DNA from: Flexithrix dorotheae DSM 6795
Lineage (GTDB): Bacteria > Bacteroidota > Bacteroidia > Cytophagales > Flammeovirgaceae
Length of the DNA stretch: 64,000 nt
Assembly (NCBI RefSeq): GCF_000379765.1
Contig: NZ_KB903431.1
Span: 635,788-699,787 of the forward strand
Reading direction: 5' to 3'
Under the pieces are notes generated by a model. That model worked only from the letters and a program-made list of their open reading frames with translations, searched no databases and was not told the origin of the DNA. Each line of letters opens with the position of its first letter. Position 1 is the first letter of the stretch. A program made the position numbers and the translations under genes. Positions 35,976 to 45,003 of this stretch are shown in pieces.

Positions 35976-38384
35976 GTGTATCAGGATAATCTAATTGACA
36001 ATAATACTTTGACAAAGGAAGAAATTCTGAACGATTACAGAATAGTCTCAGAAAGCCGTCAGGCCAGTCTAATTGGGCGAAAGGAAGTTTTCATGGGCAA
36101 AGCCAAGTTCGGAATTTTTGGAGATGGTAAGGAATTGGCGCAAATTGCCATGGCTAAGGTTTTTAAACCAGGAGATTGGCGTTCAGGGTATTATAGGGAT
36201 CAGACTTTTATGTTTGCGATTGAAGGCTCTACGATACAACAGTTTTTTGCTCAATTATATGCTCATACAGATTTATCGCTGGAGCCCTTTTCTGGAGGAA
36301 GATCGATGAATGCTCACTTTGCCACCAGAAGTCTTGATGAATCCGGAAACTGGAATGATCAGATGGTGATGAAAAACACCACTTCTGATATTTCGCCCAC
36401 AGCCGGTCAAATGCCAAGGTTGGTGGGACTTGCTTATGCATCCAAATTATTCAGGGAAAATAAAGAACTTGCAAGTCTTACAAAATTCTCTAAAAATGGA
36501 AATGAGGTGGCTTTTGGCACTATAGGAAATGCTTCCTGCGCTGAAGGATTATTTCTTGAGGCTATCAACGCAGCGGGGGTTTTGCAAATTCCAATGCTAA
36601 CTTCGGTTTGGGATGATCATTATGGCATTTCTGTTTCTAATAAATATCAGATTACCAAGGAAAACATTTCGGAAGTACTTGAAGGTTTTCAAAGAACCGG
36701 GAATAAAAAAGGAATTGAAATTTTCAGTGTAAATGGTTGGGATTATGAAGCCTTATGCCAAACCTACAAAATGGCTGATGAAATTTGCCGTAAGGAACAC
36801 GTTCCTGTATTAGTTCATGTAAAGGAAATGACACAGCCACAGGGACATTCCACTTCAGGTTCTCATGAAAGATATAAATCAAAAGAAAGGCTGAACTGGG
36901 AAAGGGAATATGATTGCAACAAGAAATTTAAAGAATGGATTCTTGAAAATGGTTTTGGAACCAAGGAAGAGTTAAAAGAAATTGAATCTAAGGCTTTGGC
37001 TACTGTAAGAAAAGCCAGACAGGCGGCCTGGGATGATTTTTTGAAAGATGTGAGAAAGGATCATAATAAGGTGGTTCAGATTTTAATAGAGACAAACAAA
37101 AAAGTTGCAGCAAATAATAAATTAAGGGAAATTAGAAAGGAATTGGAAAAAACCCTTAATCCAATTCGCTCTGATGCTGTTAAAGCCGCAAGAAAAGCAC
37201 TAAGAGTTTTAAGGTATGAAAATAAAGCTTTAAAGCAGGATTTACTGGATTGGCTTGCTAATGTAGAAAAAGAAAATTATGAACGGTTTAATTCCCACCT
37301 TTACAATGAGTCTGCCAGTTCGGCTTTGAAAGTGAAAGAGATTAAACCAGAGTATGATGAAACAAGTAGTGAAATTGTAGATGGTCGGGAAGTTGTACAA
37401 GCTGCGTTTGATGCTATTTTAAAACGGGATCCGAGGGTATTTGCCATAGGGGAGGATGTAGGTAAAATTGGTGATGTAAACCAGGGATTTGCCGGCTTGC
37501 AGGAGAAGCATGGGGAACTTAGAGTTACGGATACAGGAATAAGAGAACCTTCTATTATTGGGCAGGGAGTAGGAGCAGCCCTCCGAGGGCTACGGCCAAT
37601 TGTAGAAATTCAGTATTTGGACTACATTTATTATGCGTTACAAACCATAACAGATGATTTGGCCTGTTTGCAATACCGTACAAAAGGTGGGCAGGTTGCT
37701 CCTTTAATTATCCGGACCAGGGGACACAGATTAGAAGGAATCTGGCATTCAGGTTCCCCAATGAGTACTTTACTGGGAAGTATGCGTGGTATTTATATTT
37801 TAGTTCCGAGAAATATGACAAAAGCAGCCGGTTTTTATAATACCATGTTGCAATCGGATGATCCTGCACTTATTATTGAATGCCTTAACGGCTATCGTTT
37901 AAAAGAAAAGCTGCCAAGCAATATTGGAGAGTTTACTGTTCCGTTGGGAATACCTGAGGTTATTAGGTGGGGAGAGGATGTTACTGTGGTTACTTATGGC
38001 TCGATGTGCAGAGTGGTGATGGAAGCTGCAGAGCAATTATTTGAGATGGGTATTAACTGTGAAGTAATTGATGTTCAGAGCTTACTTCCATTTGATGTGA
38101 ACCATAAAATATTGGAGTCAGTCAAAAAAACAAACAGGGTAGTATTTGCTGATGAAGATGTAACTGGAGGAGCAACGGGATTTATGATGCAAAAAGTGAT
38201 TGACGAACAAAATGCCTACCAATGGCTCGATTCAAAGCCTGTTTGTATTTCAGGCAAGGACCACAGACCTGCTTATTCCAGTGATGGAGATTATTTTTCT
38301 AAACCAAATGTGGAAGAAGTTTTTGATAAGGTTTATGCATTGATGAATGAGGCTGACCCTGCAAGGTTTCCGGAATTGTACTAA
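35976..38384 (+). CDS. 2-oxoacid dehydrogenase E1 component, alpha-beta fusion
   Basis: 802 residues. The N-terminal half (about 20-350) is an E1-alpha thiamine-diphosphate domain: GYYRDQTFMFAIEG, FSGGRSMNAHF, and the cofactor loop GNASCAEGLFLEAINAAG ending SVWDDHYGIS, which is the variant usual in Bacteroidota. A helical linker (about 340-450) joins it to an E1-beta domain (about 470-802; IGEDVGKIGDVNQGFAGL, EIQYLDYIYYALQTITDD, ADEDVTGGATGFMMQKV). It oxidatively decarboxylates a branched-chain 2-oxoacid or similar substrate with E2 and E3 partners elsewhere. The start is GTG; the overlapping ATG at 35971 reads into a stop. Confidence 0.92.
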   Translation: MYQDNLIDNNTLTKEEILNDYRIVSESRQASLIGRKEVFMGKAKFGIFGDGKELAQIAMAKVFKPGDWRSGYYRDQTFMFAIEGSTIQQFFAQLYAHTDLSLEPFSGGRSMNAHFATRSLDESGNWNDQMVMKNTTSDISPTAGQMPRLVGLAYASKLFRENKELASLTKFSKNGNEVAFGTIGNASCAEGLFLEAINAAGVLQIPMLTSVWDDHYGISVSNKYQITKENISEVLEGFQRTGNKKGIEIFSVNGWDYEALCQTYKMADEICRKEHVPVLVHVKEMTQPQGHSTSGSHERYKSKERLNWEREYDCNKKFKEWILENGFGTKEELKEIESKALATVRKARQAAWDDFLKDVRKDHNKVVQILIETNKKVAANNKLREIRKELEKTLNPIRSDAVKAARKALRVLRYENKALKQDLLDWLANVEKENYERFNSHLYNESASSALKVKEIKPEYDETSSEIVDGREVVQAAFDAILKRDPRVFAIGEDVGKIGDVNQGFAGLQEKHGELRVTDTGIREPSIIGQGVGAALRGLRPIVEIQYLDYIYYALQTITDDLACLQYRTKGGQVAPLIIRTRGHRLEGIWHSGSPMSTLLGSMRGIYILVPRNMTKAAGFYNTMLQSDDPALIIECLNGYRLKEKLPSNIGEFTVPLGIPEVIRWGEDVTVVTYGSMCRVVMEAAEQLFEMGINCEVIDVQSLLPFDVNHKILESVKKTNRVVFADEDVTGGATGFMMQKVIDEQNAYQWLDSKPVCISGKDHRPAYSSDGDYFSKPNVEEVFDKVYALMNEADPARFPELY

Positions 38385-38410
38385 AAGCATTTTGGAATAA
38401 AATGCTATTA

Positions 38411-38445
38411 AAAAAGCCCTGGACTTAAAAACCCAGGGCTTTTTT
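38411..38445. terminator. Bidirectional terminator between the E1 fusion and galM
   Basis: A 12-bp stem AAAAAGCCCTGG / CCAGGGCTTTTT (38411-38422 with 38433-38444) around ACTTAAAAAC. A/T runs on both sides. Confidence 0.85.
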
Positions 38446-38486
38446 AATTTCTGCCATTTTCTACGAAATAAGGTTAAAACTACCTT

Positions 38487-39554
38487 TTAGTTTTCCGTTA
38501 GTGAAAATTTATAGATAGTGGTGCTTTCGTATTTTTCTCCCGGTTCCAGTAAAGTAGAAGGAAAAGAAGGCTGATTGGGAGAGTCTGGAAAATGCTGTGT
38601 TTCCAAACAAAACCCAAATCTGTCTTCATAAATTTTATGTTTCTTTCCCTTTATTCCTCCCAGAAAATTTCCAGTATAGAATTGAATGCCAGGTTCAGAA
38701 GTATATACTTCCATCAATCTCCCGGAAATGGGTTCCTCAACCTCAGCGGCAAGGCTTATTTCCTCCCCACTATTTTTTATTACAAAATTGTGATCATACC
38801 CGGTTCCCAATTTGAGTTGCTGGTGATCCTCTTCAATTCTTTCTCCTATTTTCATAGGTTCCCTAAAATCAAAGGGAGTAGATGAAACTCTTTGCAATGT
38901 TCCCAAAGGGATCATGTTTTCATTTACGGGCGTAAAATTATCCGCTTTAATGGTAATTTTATGATCGAGTATATTTCCATTTCCTGCTCCCTTCAAATTG
39001 AAATAGGCATGATTTGTTAAATTACAATGGGTGTTTTTGTCTGTTTCGGCAAAGTATTCAATTTTAAATTCATTCTCATTGTTTAGGGAATAAACCACTT
39101 CAACTTTAAGATTGCCTGGAAAACCTTCTTCCATATCTTTGCTTAAATAAGAGAGTTTGATACCTGTATAATCATTCCTCGAATCAAGCTCTTCAACTTC
39201 CCATATCACTTTATCAAATCCCTTTAAACCACCATGTAAAGTGTTTTTCCCATTGTTTTTAGGAAAATTGTAATCAATACCATTAATCTGAAACTTTCCA
39301 TTGGCTATTCTGTTACCAAACCTTCCAATAATAGCCCCCATATAAGGGTCATTATTTTCTATATATTGGTCCAGTTTATCAAAACCAAGTGTAATATCTT
39401 CGGCAGTACCGTTTTTATCGGGTACAAACAGACTAACTACTATCCCACCATAATTGGTAATACTCACACTTAATCCATTATCATTTTTTAGCGTATAAAG
39501 ATTTATATTTTCTCCATTGGGATGTTTCCCAAAAGCCTCTTTTTGTAGTTGCAT
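38487..39554 (-). CDS. galM: Aldose 1-epimerase (mutarotase)
   Basis: Interconverts alpha and beta anomers of galactose and other aldoses. 355 residues with no clear signal peptide, so probably cytoplasmic. Family motifs are NYGGIVVSLFVPDKNG, YIGAIIGRFGNRI-like MGAIIGRFGNRI, NTLHGGLKGFDK (substrate His), NLTNHAYFNLKG (catalytic His) and VYTSEPGIQFYTGNF (catalytic Glu). A TAACTTTG promoter element on the minus strand lies 44 bp upstream. Confidence 0.95.
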   Translation of the reverse strand: MQLQKEAFGKHPNGENINLYTLKNDNGLSVSITNYGGIVVSLFVPDKNGTAEDITLGFDKLDQYIENNDPYMGAIIGRFGNRIANGKFQINGIDYNFPKNNGKNTLHGGLKGFDKVIWEVEELDSRNDYTGIKLSYLSKDMEEGFPGNLKVEVVYSLNNENEFKIEYFAETDKNTHCNLTNHAYFNLKGAGNGNILDHKITIKADNFTPVNENMIPLGTLQRVSSTPFDFREPMKIGERIEEDHQQLKLGTGYDHNFVIKNSGEEISLAAEVEEPISGRLMEVYTSEPGIQFYTGNFLGGIKGKKHKIYEDRFGFCLETQHFPDSPNQPSFPSTLLEPGEKYESTTIYKFSLTEN

Positions 39555-39597
39555 ATTTTTCTGGTTTTTAAGAAAAAGTTTCAGTTGAAACGTGGCG

Positions 39598-39605
39598 CAA
39601 AGTTA
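39598..39605 (-). promoter_or_regulatory. galM: Possible -7 element for galM
   Basis: Minus-strand TAACTTTG matches TAnnTTTG, 44 bases before the galM start. No -33 TTG. Confidence 0.35.
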
Positions 39606-39683
39606 TCAATAATTTTTTGTTGAAGTTTCACTTTCCACGATTCCTTTTACCAAAAGAAATATCCTAATATTGGTTTTTGGGCC

Positions 39684-41024
39684 TTATTGTAAGTTTGATT
39701 TATCGGAAACATACATTTGGGTAGTTTGGGAATAAGTGCCACCCAATGGACTTTTAAAAATTAATTCCACATAAAATGCTTTATAACCATTTTCAGGGAA
39801 ATCAATACTTGCTTTTATATCCTTTTTGCTATCCAAATCCAGACTTTGAGCTACAAATTTTTCATCTCTAAAATCCCTGTCACCCTCAGAGTTGGCTACC
39901 CACAAATTGGCTTTTTCAAATGGCCGGTCTGCCCGAATAGAAATGGAAATTTTTTCTCCTTCATCATGTGCTTTCCATTTCACAACCGGGTGTTTTGTAG
40001 AAGAAATAGTTTCTTTATAGAATGCGGCAAGGGCTTCAAGAGCTAATTTCCCATCACCAAGGTCATGACCGGCATTGGGAACATACAAAAGATGGTTTTC
40101 TCCGGGAATTTCATTTAGATAATGTTTTATTGCATCTGCAGGCCAGTATGGGTCATTTGTTCCATTAAATATAAGTTTAGGCATTTTCAGTTTTTTCCTG
40201 TAGGTATATGGGTCTACCAGGCCTAATAATTTTTTGCCTTCATCTGATGCCGCCTGTTGTGGAATTCCTAGGTCTACATAATCCTGTATTTCCGGACTAT
40301 AATCTCCCCATGCTTCTTTCTGGTATTCCATTTGAACACTCATATTCAATACATCAATAACCATGGGAGCTATAGCCGTAACTCTTTCATCATTAGCTCC
40401 GGTGAGCCAGGTGGTCCAGCCTCTTTTTGATGCTCCAGTTACCACAAATTTGTCGATATCGATTTTCAGTTCCTTTTTTCCAAATTCCTGAATAGCATCC
40501 ATTGCTTTCACCGCACTTTTTACCATTGGGAAAAGCAAAGGCCATGAATCATCGTTTGTTTCCTGATACTTATGGAATGTGTAGCTGATAATTTCATCTT
40601 CCACTCGTCCTCCAAAAATAGGTTGATTCGGTACCTGTTTTAAAAGTGCCATGGGCGATTGGGTTGCCACTGACATTTTTCCCAATCCATATCGATCCTC
40701 TTTATTAGAATCAGTCCATTTGGGCTGTCCATTTTCTATTTTTCCTCCAGAAATAAAAAGAAGGGAGTGATTATTATTATCTATTTTTTCGGGAATGAAT
40801 AGGGAAAGTTGATGTACCCAAATCATATCTTTCCATTTTTGAGAAGTTAATTTCAGAACATAAATCGTATAATTTTCTTTTTCAATTTTTTCGTGAACCG
40901 ACCACTTATACTCTGGTTCAGGTTTATTGAGGTGTTTTTCTATAGCCGTTTGGCTGAAAGATGGAACACAATAAAATGATAAAAAAAAGGAAAGGGTTAA
41001 GGCCGCTTTAAAAAATAGTTTCAT
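39684..41024 (-). CDS. PqaA-family secreted alpha/beta hydrolase
   Basis: 446 residues with a signal peptide (LFFKAALTLSFFLSFYCVPSFSQ). It belongs to the PhoPQ-activated pathogenicity-related family: YKWSVHEKIEKENYTIYVLKL, HQLSLFIPEKI, SFLFI-type strand with GG, FVVTGASKRGWTTWL (nucleophile Ser in GASKRG), PKLIFNGTNDPYWPADA (acid) and NAGHDLGDG (His). The catalytic triad looks intact. The Salmonella name implies virulence, but the family occurs in many environmental bacteria with unknown substrates. Confidence 0.9.
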   Translation of the reverse strand: MKLFFKAALTLSFFLSFYCVPSFSQTAIEKHLNKPEPEYKWSVHEKIEKENYTIYVLKLTSQKWKDMIWVHQLSLFIPEKIDNNNHSLLFISGGKIENGQPKWTDSNKEDRYGLGKMSVATQSPMALLKQVPNQPIFGGRVEDEIISYTFHKYQETNDDSWPLLFPMVKSAVKAMDAIQEFGKKELKIDIDKFVVTGASKRGWTTWLTGANDERVTAIAPMVIDVLNMSVQMEYQKEAWGDYSPEIQDYVDLGIPQQAASDEGKKLLGLVDPYTYRKKLKMPKLIFNGTNDPYWPADAIKHYLNEIPGENHLLYVPNAGHDLGDGKLALEALAAFYKETISSTKHPVVKWKAHDEGEKISISIRADRPFEKANLWVANSEGDRDFRDEKFVAQSLDLDSKKDIKASIDFPENGYKAFYVELIFKSPLGGTYSQTTQMYVSDKSNLQ

Positions 41025-41739
41025 GAAATAAATAAGTTAATAGTTTATGTGACAAAATCTTTCTGGTAAACCTTTGGGAAGATGCTTTCCCTTGGACAAT
41101 TGCCAATTTGCATCATTCCAAACCTGGCATCTATCTTCATTTTCAAATAAAAAATTATTGATAAAAGAAGATTTTTTTGGATTAACAAAATACCTTATTA
41201 ATATTACGACTAACTTTATTCGTAATTAACAGATAGGTATTCTATCAGTTTTATTACTTTAATTCTGATAAAAGTTACTATTTGAACTAAATAATTTTTC
41301 CATTTTATTTTTATCTTAATTGAAGTAAAAGGATTTGGGAAAATGGCAAATGAACTGAATTTTGGAGGTTAGGAAATCTGATATTAAATGGTGTACTGTC
41401 TGAGGTTTGGGCATATATTCTGTGGGGATTTGATTTTCAAAAGCTTAACCATTTCAAATTGTTCTTAGCTCAATTTTAAGGAAGTTAGATTTGGAGTTGA
41501 AAGTAAAACAACCTCTAGAATAAAAAGAATTATTAATTATGAATTAATGTTTAGGTGAAATTTTTGATTGTAATTTAGGTAAAACTTTAGTTTTAATTAA
41601 TTAAAGTGATATATTAAACGTATAAAGTACGACTTTTATAATTGTTTTGGAAATTTTAAATATTTGAAATAACAAGGAGAAGCTTATTTTGTAAGGTATT
41701 GATTATCAGTAAGTAAGTCTGGGCCAATTTAGGGTAATT
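41025..41739. other. 715-bp gene-free divergent region
   Basis: The longest gap in the window, between the divergent PqaA-family and YfiR genes. It is very AT-rich. I found no ORF with a plausible protein, no RNA fold, and no clear TAnnTTTG element or strong inverted repeat. Confidence 0.5.
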
Positions 41740-42279
41740 ATGTTTGGAACATTAATGAGGATATATATTTGTGCAACTGCAATTATTATAGCAGGGTTCC
41801 TCGTGCATTCCAACCTTATGGCTCAGGATGTAAAATATTCTGAGAGAAAAGCCGACTTGATGAAATATTTTACAGAATTTATCACCTGGCCACATGAAGA
41901 AAATATTGATGTATTTAAAATAAAGGTATTTGGTGATCAGTACTTTTATAAGTATTTAAAATACCTTTATGCAGATATAAAAATTAAGGGAAAAGTTACG
42001 GAAATTGAATATGTTGATTCTCCTGAGGGAGTTTTGGATTGTGAGGTTTTATTTATAGCCTCAGTCCATGAAGAACTGGTAGAGGAGATTTTTGGTGTCG
42101 TAAAAGGCAAACCAATTTTAACAGTGGGTGATAGTGCCGGATATGCCCAAAAAGGAGCGTTATTCAATTTTTATCATCAAAACCAAAAGGTTTTGTTTGA
42201 AATGAATTACAATGTATATAAAGAATCTCCATTGAAGATAAATTCCAGGCTACTTGATGTAGCCAAAATAATTAACTAA
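41740..42279 (+). CDS. YfiR-family periplasmic protein
   Basis: 179 residues with a signal peptide (about 1-29, ending near LMAQ). The mature protein fits the DUF4154/YfiR pattern: ERKADLMKYFTEFITWP (helix plus WP), FKIKVFGDQYFYKYL, EIEYVDSPEGVLDCEVLFIA, KGKPILTVGDSAGYAQKGALFNFY and NSRLLDVAKII. In Pseudomonas, YfiR inhibits the diguanylate cyclase YfiN in the periplasm. Here the next gene, 114 bp downstream, is a histidine kinase with a YfiN-like sensory domain, suggesting the same inhibitory logic with a different output. The Cys residues that form the Pseudomonas disulphides are mostly absent. Confidence 0.87.
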   Translation: MFGTLMRIYICATAIIIAGFLVHSNLMAQDVKYSERKADLMKYFTEFITWPHEENIDVFKIKVFGDQYFYKYLKYLYADIKIKGKVTEIEYVDSPEGVLDCEVLFIASVHEELVEEIFGVVKGKPILTVGDSAGYAQKGALFNFYHQNQKVLFEMNYNVYKESPLKINSRLLDVAKIIN

Positions 42280-42393
42280 CCACCACTACTATTTTTTGAA
42301 ATACCCATAAAGGGAATGAAAAAGATCGGACTGTGTTTTCCAAAGGTTCTTTCTAAGTAAACTTTCAGTCTTTTTATCTAAGCCACTTTAATA

Positions 42394-44166
42394 ATGAATT
42401 TTTTGAAGAGTATGTCCATTAAAAACAAGTTAATTTCGGTAATCCTATCCGTTACCCTGTTAGCACTGTTTGTGGGTTTTGGAGCCGTATTTTTTAGCTT
42501 GAGAAGTCATTTAATGGAAGATCTTCAGAAAACAATGGTAAACACGGCCAAAATTGTTTCTGATTACAGTATTACCCCTTTACGTTTTGAGGCGAAGGAA
42601 AGAGCTATTGAAATTTTGGAAAAGCTTGACAATGACCCGCAAATAGAATGTGTACATATAAGAGATCACAACGGGGTAATTTTCGCTTACTACAATCACG
42701 AATGTGAATTCCCTGAAGAATTAGCCCTGGCAGGAGAAATGCTTAAAAGGAATTCTTTCTTTGAAGGCAATTACCTGCATGTTACTCAACCTATAGAATT
42801 TCAAAATAAAGTTTTGGGACATATCTATTTGAAATCTACATTGAGTGAAGTTCAAAATGCTATTAATAAATTACTGCTTAACATGCTCCTCATTTTTGCG
42901 GTGGTGATTTTATTGGCATTTTTAGTAGCTATTTACCTTCAGAAAGTTATTTCAGGGCCAATTACCGAACTTACAGATGCTACACAGAAAATCTCTTCTG
43001 AAACTGATTATAAGTTAAGAGTAAAACCCAAAAGTAATGATGAAATTGGGGTGCTTTACAATGGTTTTAACCATATGTTGGAACAAATCCAGCTGAGGCA
43101 GGAAGCTGAAGCCAGGAGCAAGAAGGCGCTTGAGTTAAGTGAGGAAAAATACCGAAATATTTACCAAAACTCCATGATTGGAATTTTCAGGTTAAATATT
43201 GAAAATTCGGGAATTATTGAAGCCAATAACCGCACATGGGATATCATTGGAGCAGAATATGAATCCGGAGATCCTGTGGTTGGTAAATTGCTCAATCCCC
43301 GGGATGCTATCCGGTTAAAAAACGCGATTCACGAAAATGGTTTTGTGGAGAGCTTTGAGTTGAATATTAATAAAGAAGAAAAAAATCTGTGGGTTTCAAT
43401 CTCTGGAAGGTATTTAAATGAAGCAGGTTTTTTTGAAGGGGTAGTCAAGGATATCACCTATGAGAAAGAAAGTTTCCTTGAACTTAAAAAGGTCAACTTT
43501 GAACTGGACAATTTTGTCTACCACACCTCCCATGACTTAAGGTCACCGCTACTTTCTATTTTAGGCTTAATTACCATTTCCAAAAATGAAAAGTCTTTAG
43601 ATAGTATTTTAGGTTATTTCGACCTCATTGAACGAAGTGTAAAAAGGCTGGATGCTTTAGTGATAAATCTGCTAACACTTTCCAGAAATAATAGGGTTGA
43701 TGACAAAAAGCAACTGATAGATTTTAATAAACTGATTGAAGAATCAGTTGAAATTCTGAATCTGAACAAACCTGAAAATCTGGAAGTTACTATGGAGATT
43801 GAGCAGGAAGGAGAATTCCTTTCAGATCCCACCAGGATCAATATCATTTTGAACAACCTGATTTCCAATGCATTTAAATACAGAAATCCTTCGGAAGATA
43901 ATCCTTTTGTGAAAATTGAAGGAAAGATAAACCATCAAGAGGCGGTTATCACTATTAATGACAATGGAATGGGAATTCAGGCAGAAAGTCAGTCCAAAAT
44001 ATTCAATATGTTTTACAGGGCGACCGACCAATCACAGGGATCCGGATTGGGATTGTATATTGTGAAAAATGTAGTGGATAAACTGAAAGGAAAAATTTCC
44101 TTTTCATCTGTAGTGAGGAAAGGAACAAGTTTTACAGTTACCATCCCAAATGCACTAAATCAATAA
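42394..44166 (+). CDS. Sensor histidine kinase with CHASE8-like, HAMP and PAS domains
   Basis: 590 residues. Membrane helix 1 (about 12-33), then a periplasmic CHASE8-like domain (about 35-160; DLQKTMVNTAKIVSDYSITPL, ECVHIRDHNGVIFAYY), membrane helix 2 (about 163-187), HAMP (about 188-240), PAS (about 250-360; YRNIYQNSMIGIFRL), HisKA with His380 in YHTSHDLRSPLLSILG, and HATPase (NLISNAFKYRN, INDNGMGI, SGLGLYIVKN). The sensory domain matches the kind in YfiN/DgcN, and the YfiR gene lies upstream. No response regulator gene is adjacent, so its target is elsewhere. CHASE8 is assigned by pattern, not by search. Confidence 0.88.
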   Translation: MNFLKSMSIKNKLISVILSVTLLALFVGFGAVFFSLRSHLMEDLQKTMVNTAKIVSDYSITPLRFEAKERAIEILEKLDNDPQIECVHIRDHNGVIFAYYNHECEFPEELALAGEMLKRNSFFEGNYLHVTQPIEFQNKVLGHIYLKSTLSEVQNAINKLLLNMLLIFAVVILLAFLVAIYLQKVISGPITELTDATQKISSETDYKLRVKPKSNDEIGVLYNGFNHMLEQIQLRQEAEARSKKALELSEEKYRNIYQNSMIGIFRLNIENSGIIEANNRTWDIIGAEYESGDPVVGKLLNPRDAIRLKNAIHENGFVESFELNINKEEKNLWVSISGRYLNEAGFFEGVVKDITYEKESFLELKKVNFELDNFVYHTSHDLRSPLLSILGLITISKNEKSLDSILGYFDLIERSVKRLDALVINLLTLSRNNRVDDKKQLIDFNKLIEESVEILNLNKPENLEVTMEIEQEGEFLSDPTRINIILNNLISNAFKYRNPSEDNPFVKIEGKINHQEAVITINDNGMGIQAESQSKIFNMFYRATDQSQGSGLGLYIVKNVVDKLKGKISFSSVVRKGTSFTVTIPNALNQ

Positions 44167-44175
44167 GAATAAGGC

Positions 44176-44418
44176 TTAGGAATCTGAATCATCATACAGA
44201 AAATCTACAGTGTCATCATCTTCATCAGATTTGTAACCAAGTCTGTCCTTTAATTTTTTGTCCACTACTTTACGGTTGAGAAACTTATTGATCTCTTCCA
44301 GGGGAAGGGTACTTTTTATTTCCCCAAATTCATTGATTTTAATATCAAACCCTTTCAGATCTTTATGAACTTTAGGTAATTGATTAGGGTCGATTTTTTT
44401 TCTTTTTTTCTTTTTCAT
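44176..44418 (-). CDS. Small charged protein of unknown function
   Basis: 80 residues, with a very basic start (KKKKRKKIDPN), a middle section VHKDLKGFDIKINEFGEIKSTLPLEEINKFLN, and an acidic tail (DEDDDTVDFLYDDSDS). It looks like a conserved Bacteroidota hypothetical protein. The opposite charges at the ends suggest nucleic-acid or protein binding, which is only a guess. Its stop is 9 bp from the kinase stop. Confidence 0.6.
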   Translation of the reverse strand: MKKKKRKKIDPNQLPKVHKDLKGFDIKINEFGEIKSTLPLEEINKFLNRKVVDKKLKDRLGYKSDEDDDTVDFLYDDSDS

Positions 44419-44679
44419 TTGTCTTTTGGTTTGCTTGTTACAGCATGGTTTAAATATTAATTGTTTTTTTTAAAACAAGATAAGGCAGCTAAGGATATCA
44501 GGTAGTCCTAATTAAAGTTAATTAAAAAAAGGTTGAATAAGAATATTTCCCATCATCTCTTATTATTAGGTACGGGAGGAAATTGAAATCCGTTTCCAAA
44601 AAGATAATCAATCTTTAGGTTCACATAGGAAACCAGTTTTAAATTCCTATTTCTGTGTGCTATAAAATAACTAAAAATA

Positions 44680-45003
44680 TTATAGCCTAAACTGAAAGGA
44701 AATTTTTACAGCAAAGTCCTTGGTATCCTCCGACAGATAATTGAGTCTATGGATAAAGTCTACTCGAATAAACCTGAAAATATTTTCAATCCCATAACCT
44801 ACTTCTGCATAAGGTTCACTTCCCAATGCCTGAAAACTGGGGATGGGATTTCCCTGTTCATCGGTTGGGGGGATCAGGTCTATATTACTTTGTTTTACGC
44901 TACCATAAAGTACTTTACCATAGCCAAATGTTCTCCATTTAAGTTTACTGATAAGGGGAACTCTGTTGAGTAATAAACCATCAAATCGGTGCATTACCGA
45001 AAG
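44680..45003 (-). pseudogene. C-terminal remnant of the DUF5686 protein, downstream of an in-frame TAG
   Basis: Continues the frame of the upstream DUF5686 gene with no shift: after the TAG at 45004-45006 the codons read L-S-V-M-H-R-F-D-G-L-L-L-N-R-V-P-L-I-S-K. That is the conserved barrel segment expected after DQYA in DUF5686 proteins, where Ser would be expected at the stop. It ends with a normal barrel terminus (KISFQFRL). An ATG at 44994 could start a 104-residue fragment, but this lacks a signal peptide and could not work alone. Confidence 0.75.

Noticed and set aside
44581-44690. Open frame after the DUF5686 stop on the minus strand, ending in GNGFQFPPVPNNKR
   Set aside because: It is in another frame, lacks a plausible start, and the DUF5686 barrel already ends normally at KISFQFRL. 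It looks protein-like, but the evidence is too thin to call a gene or a frameshift.
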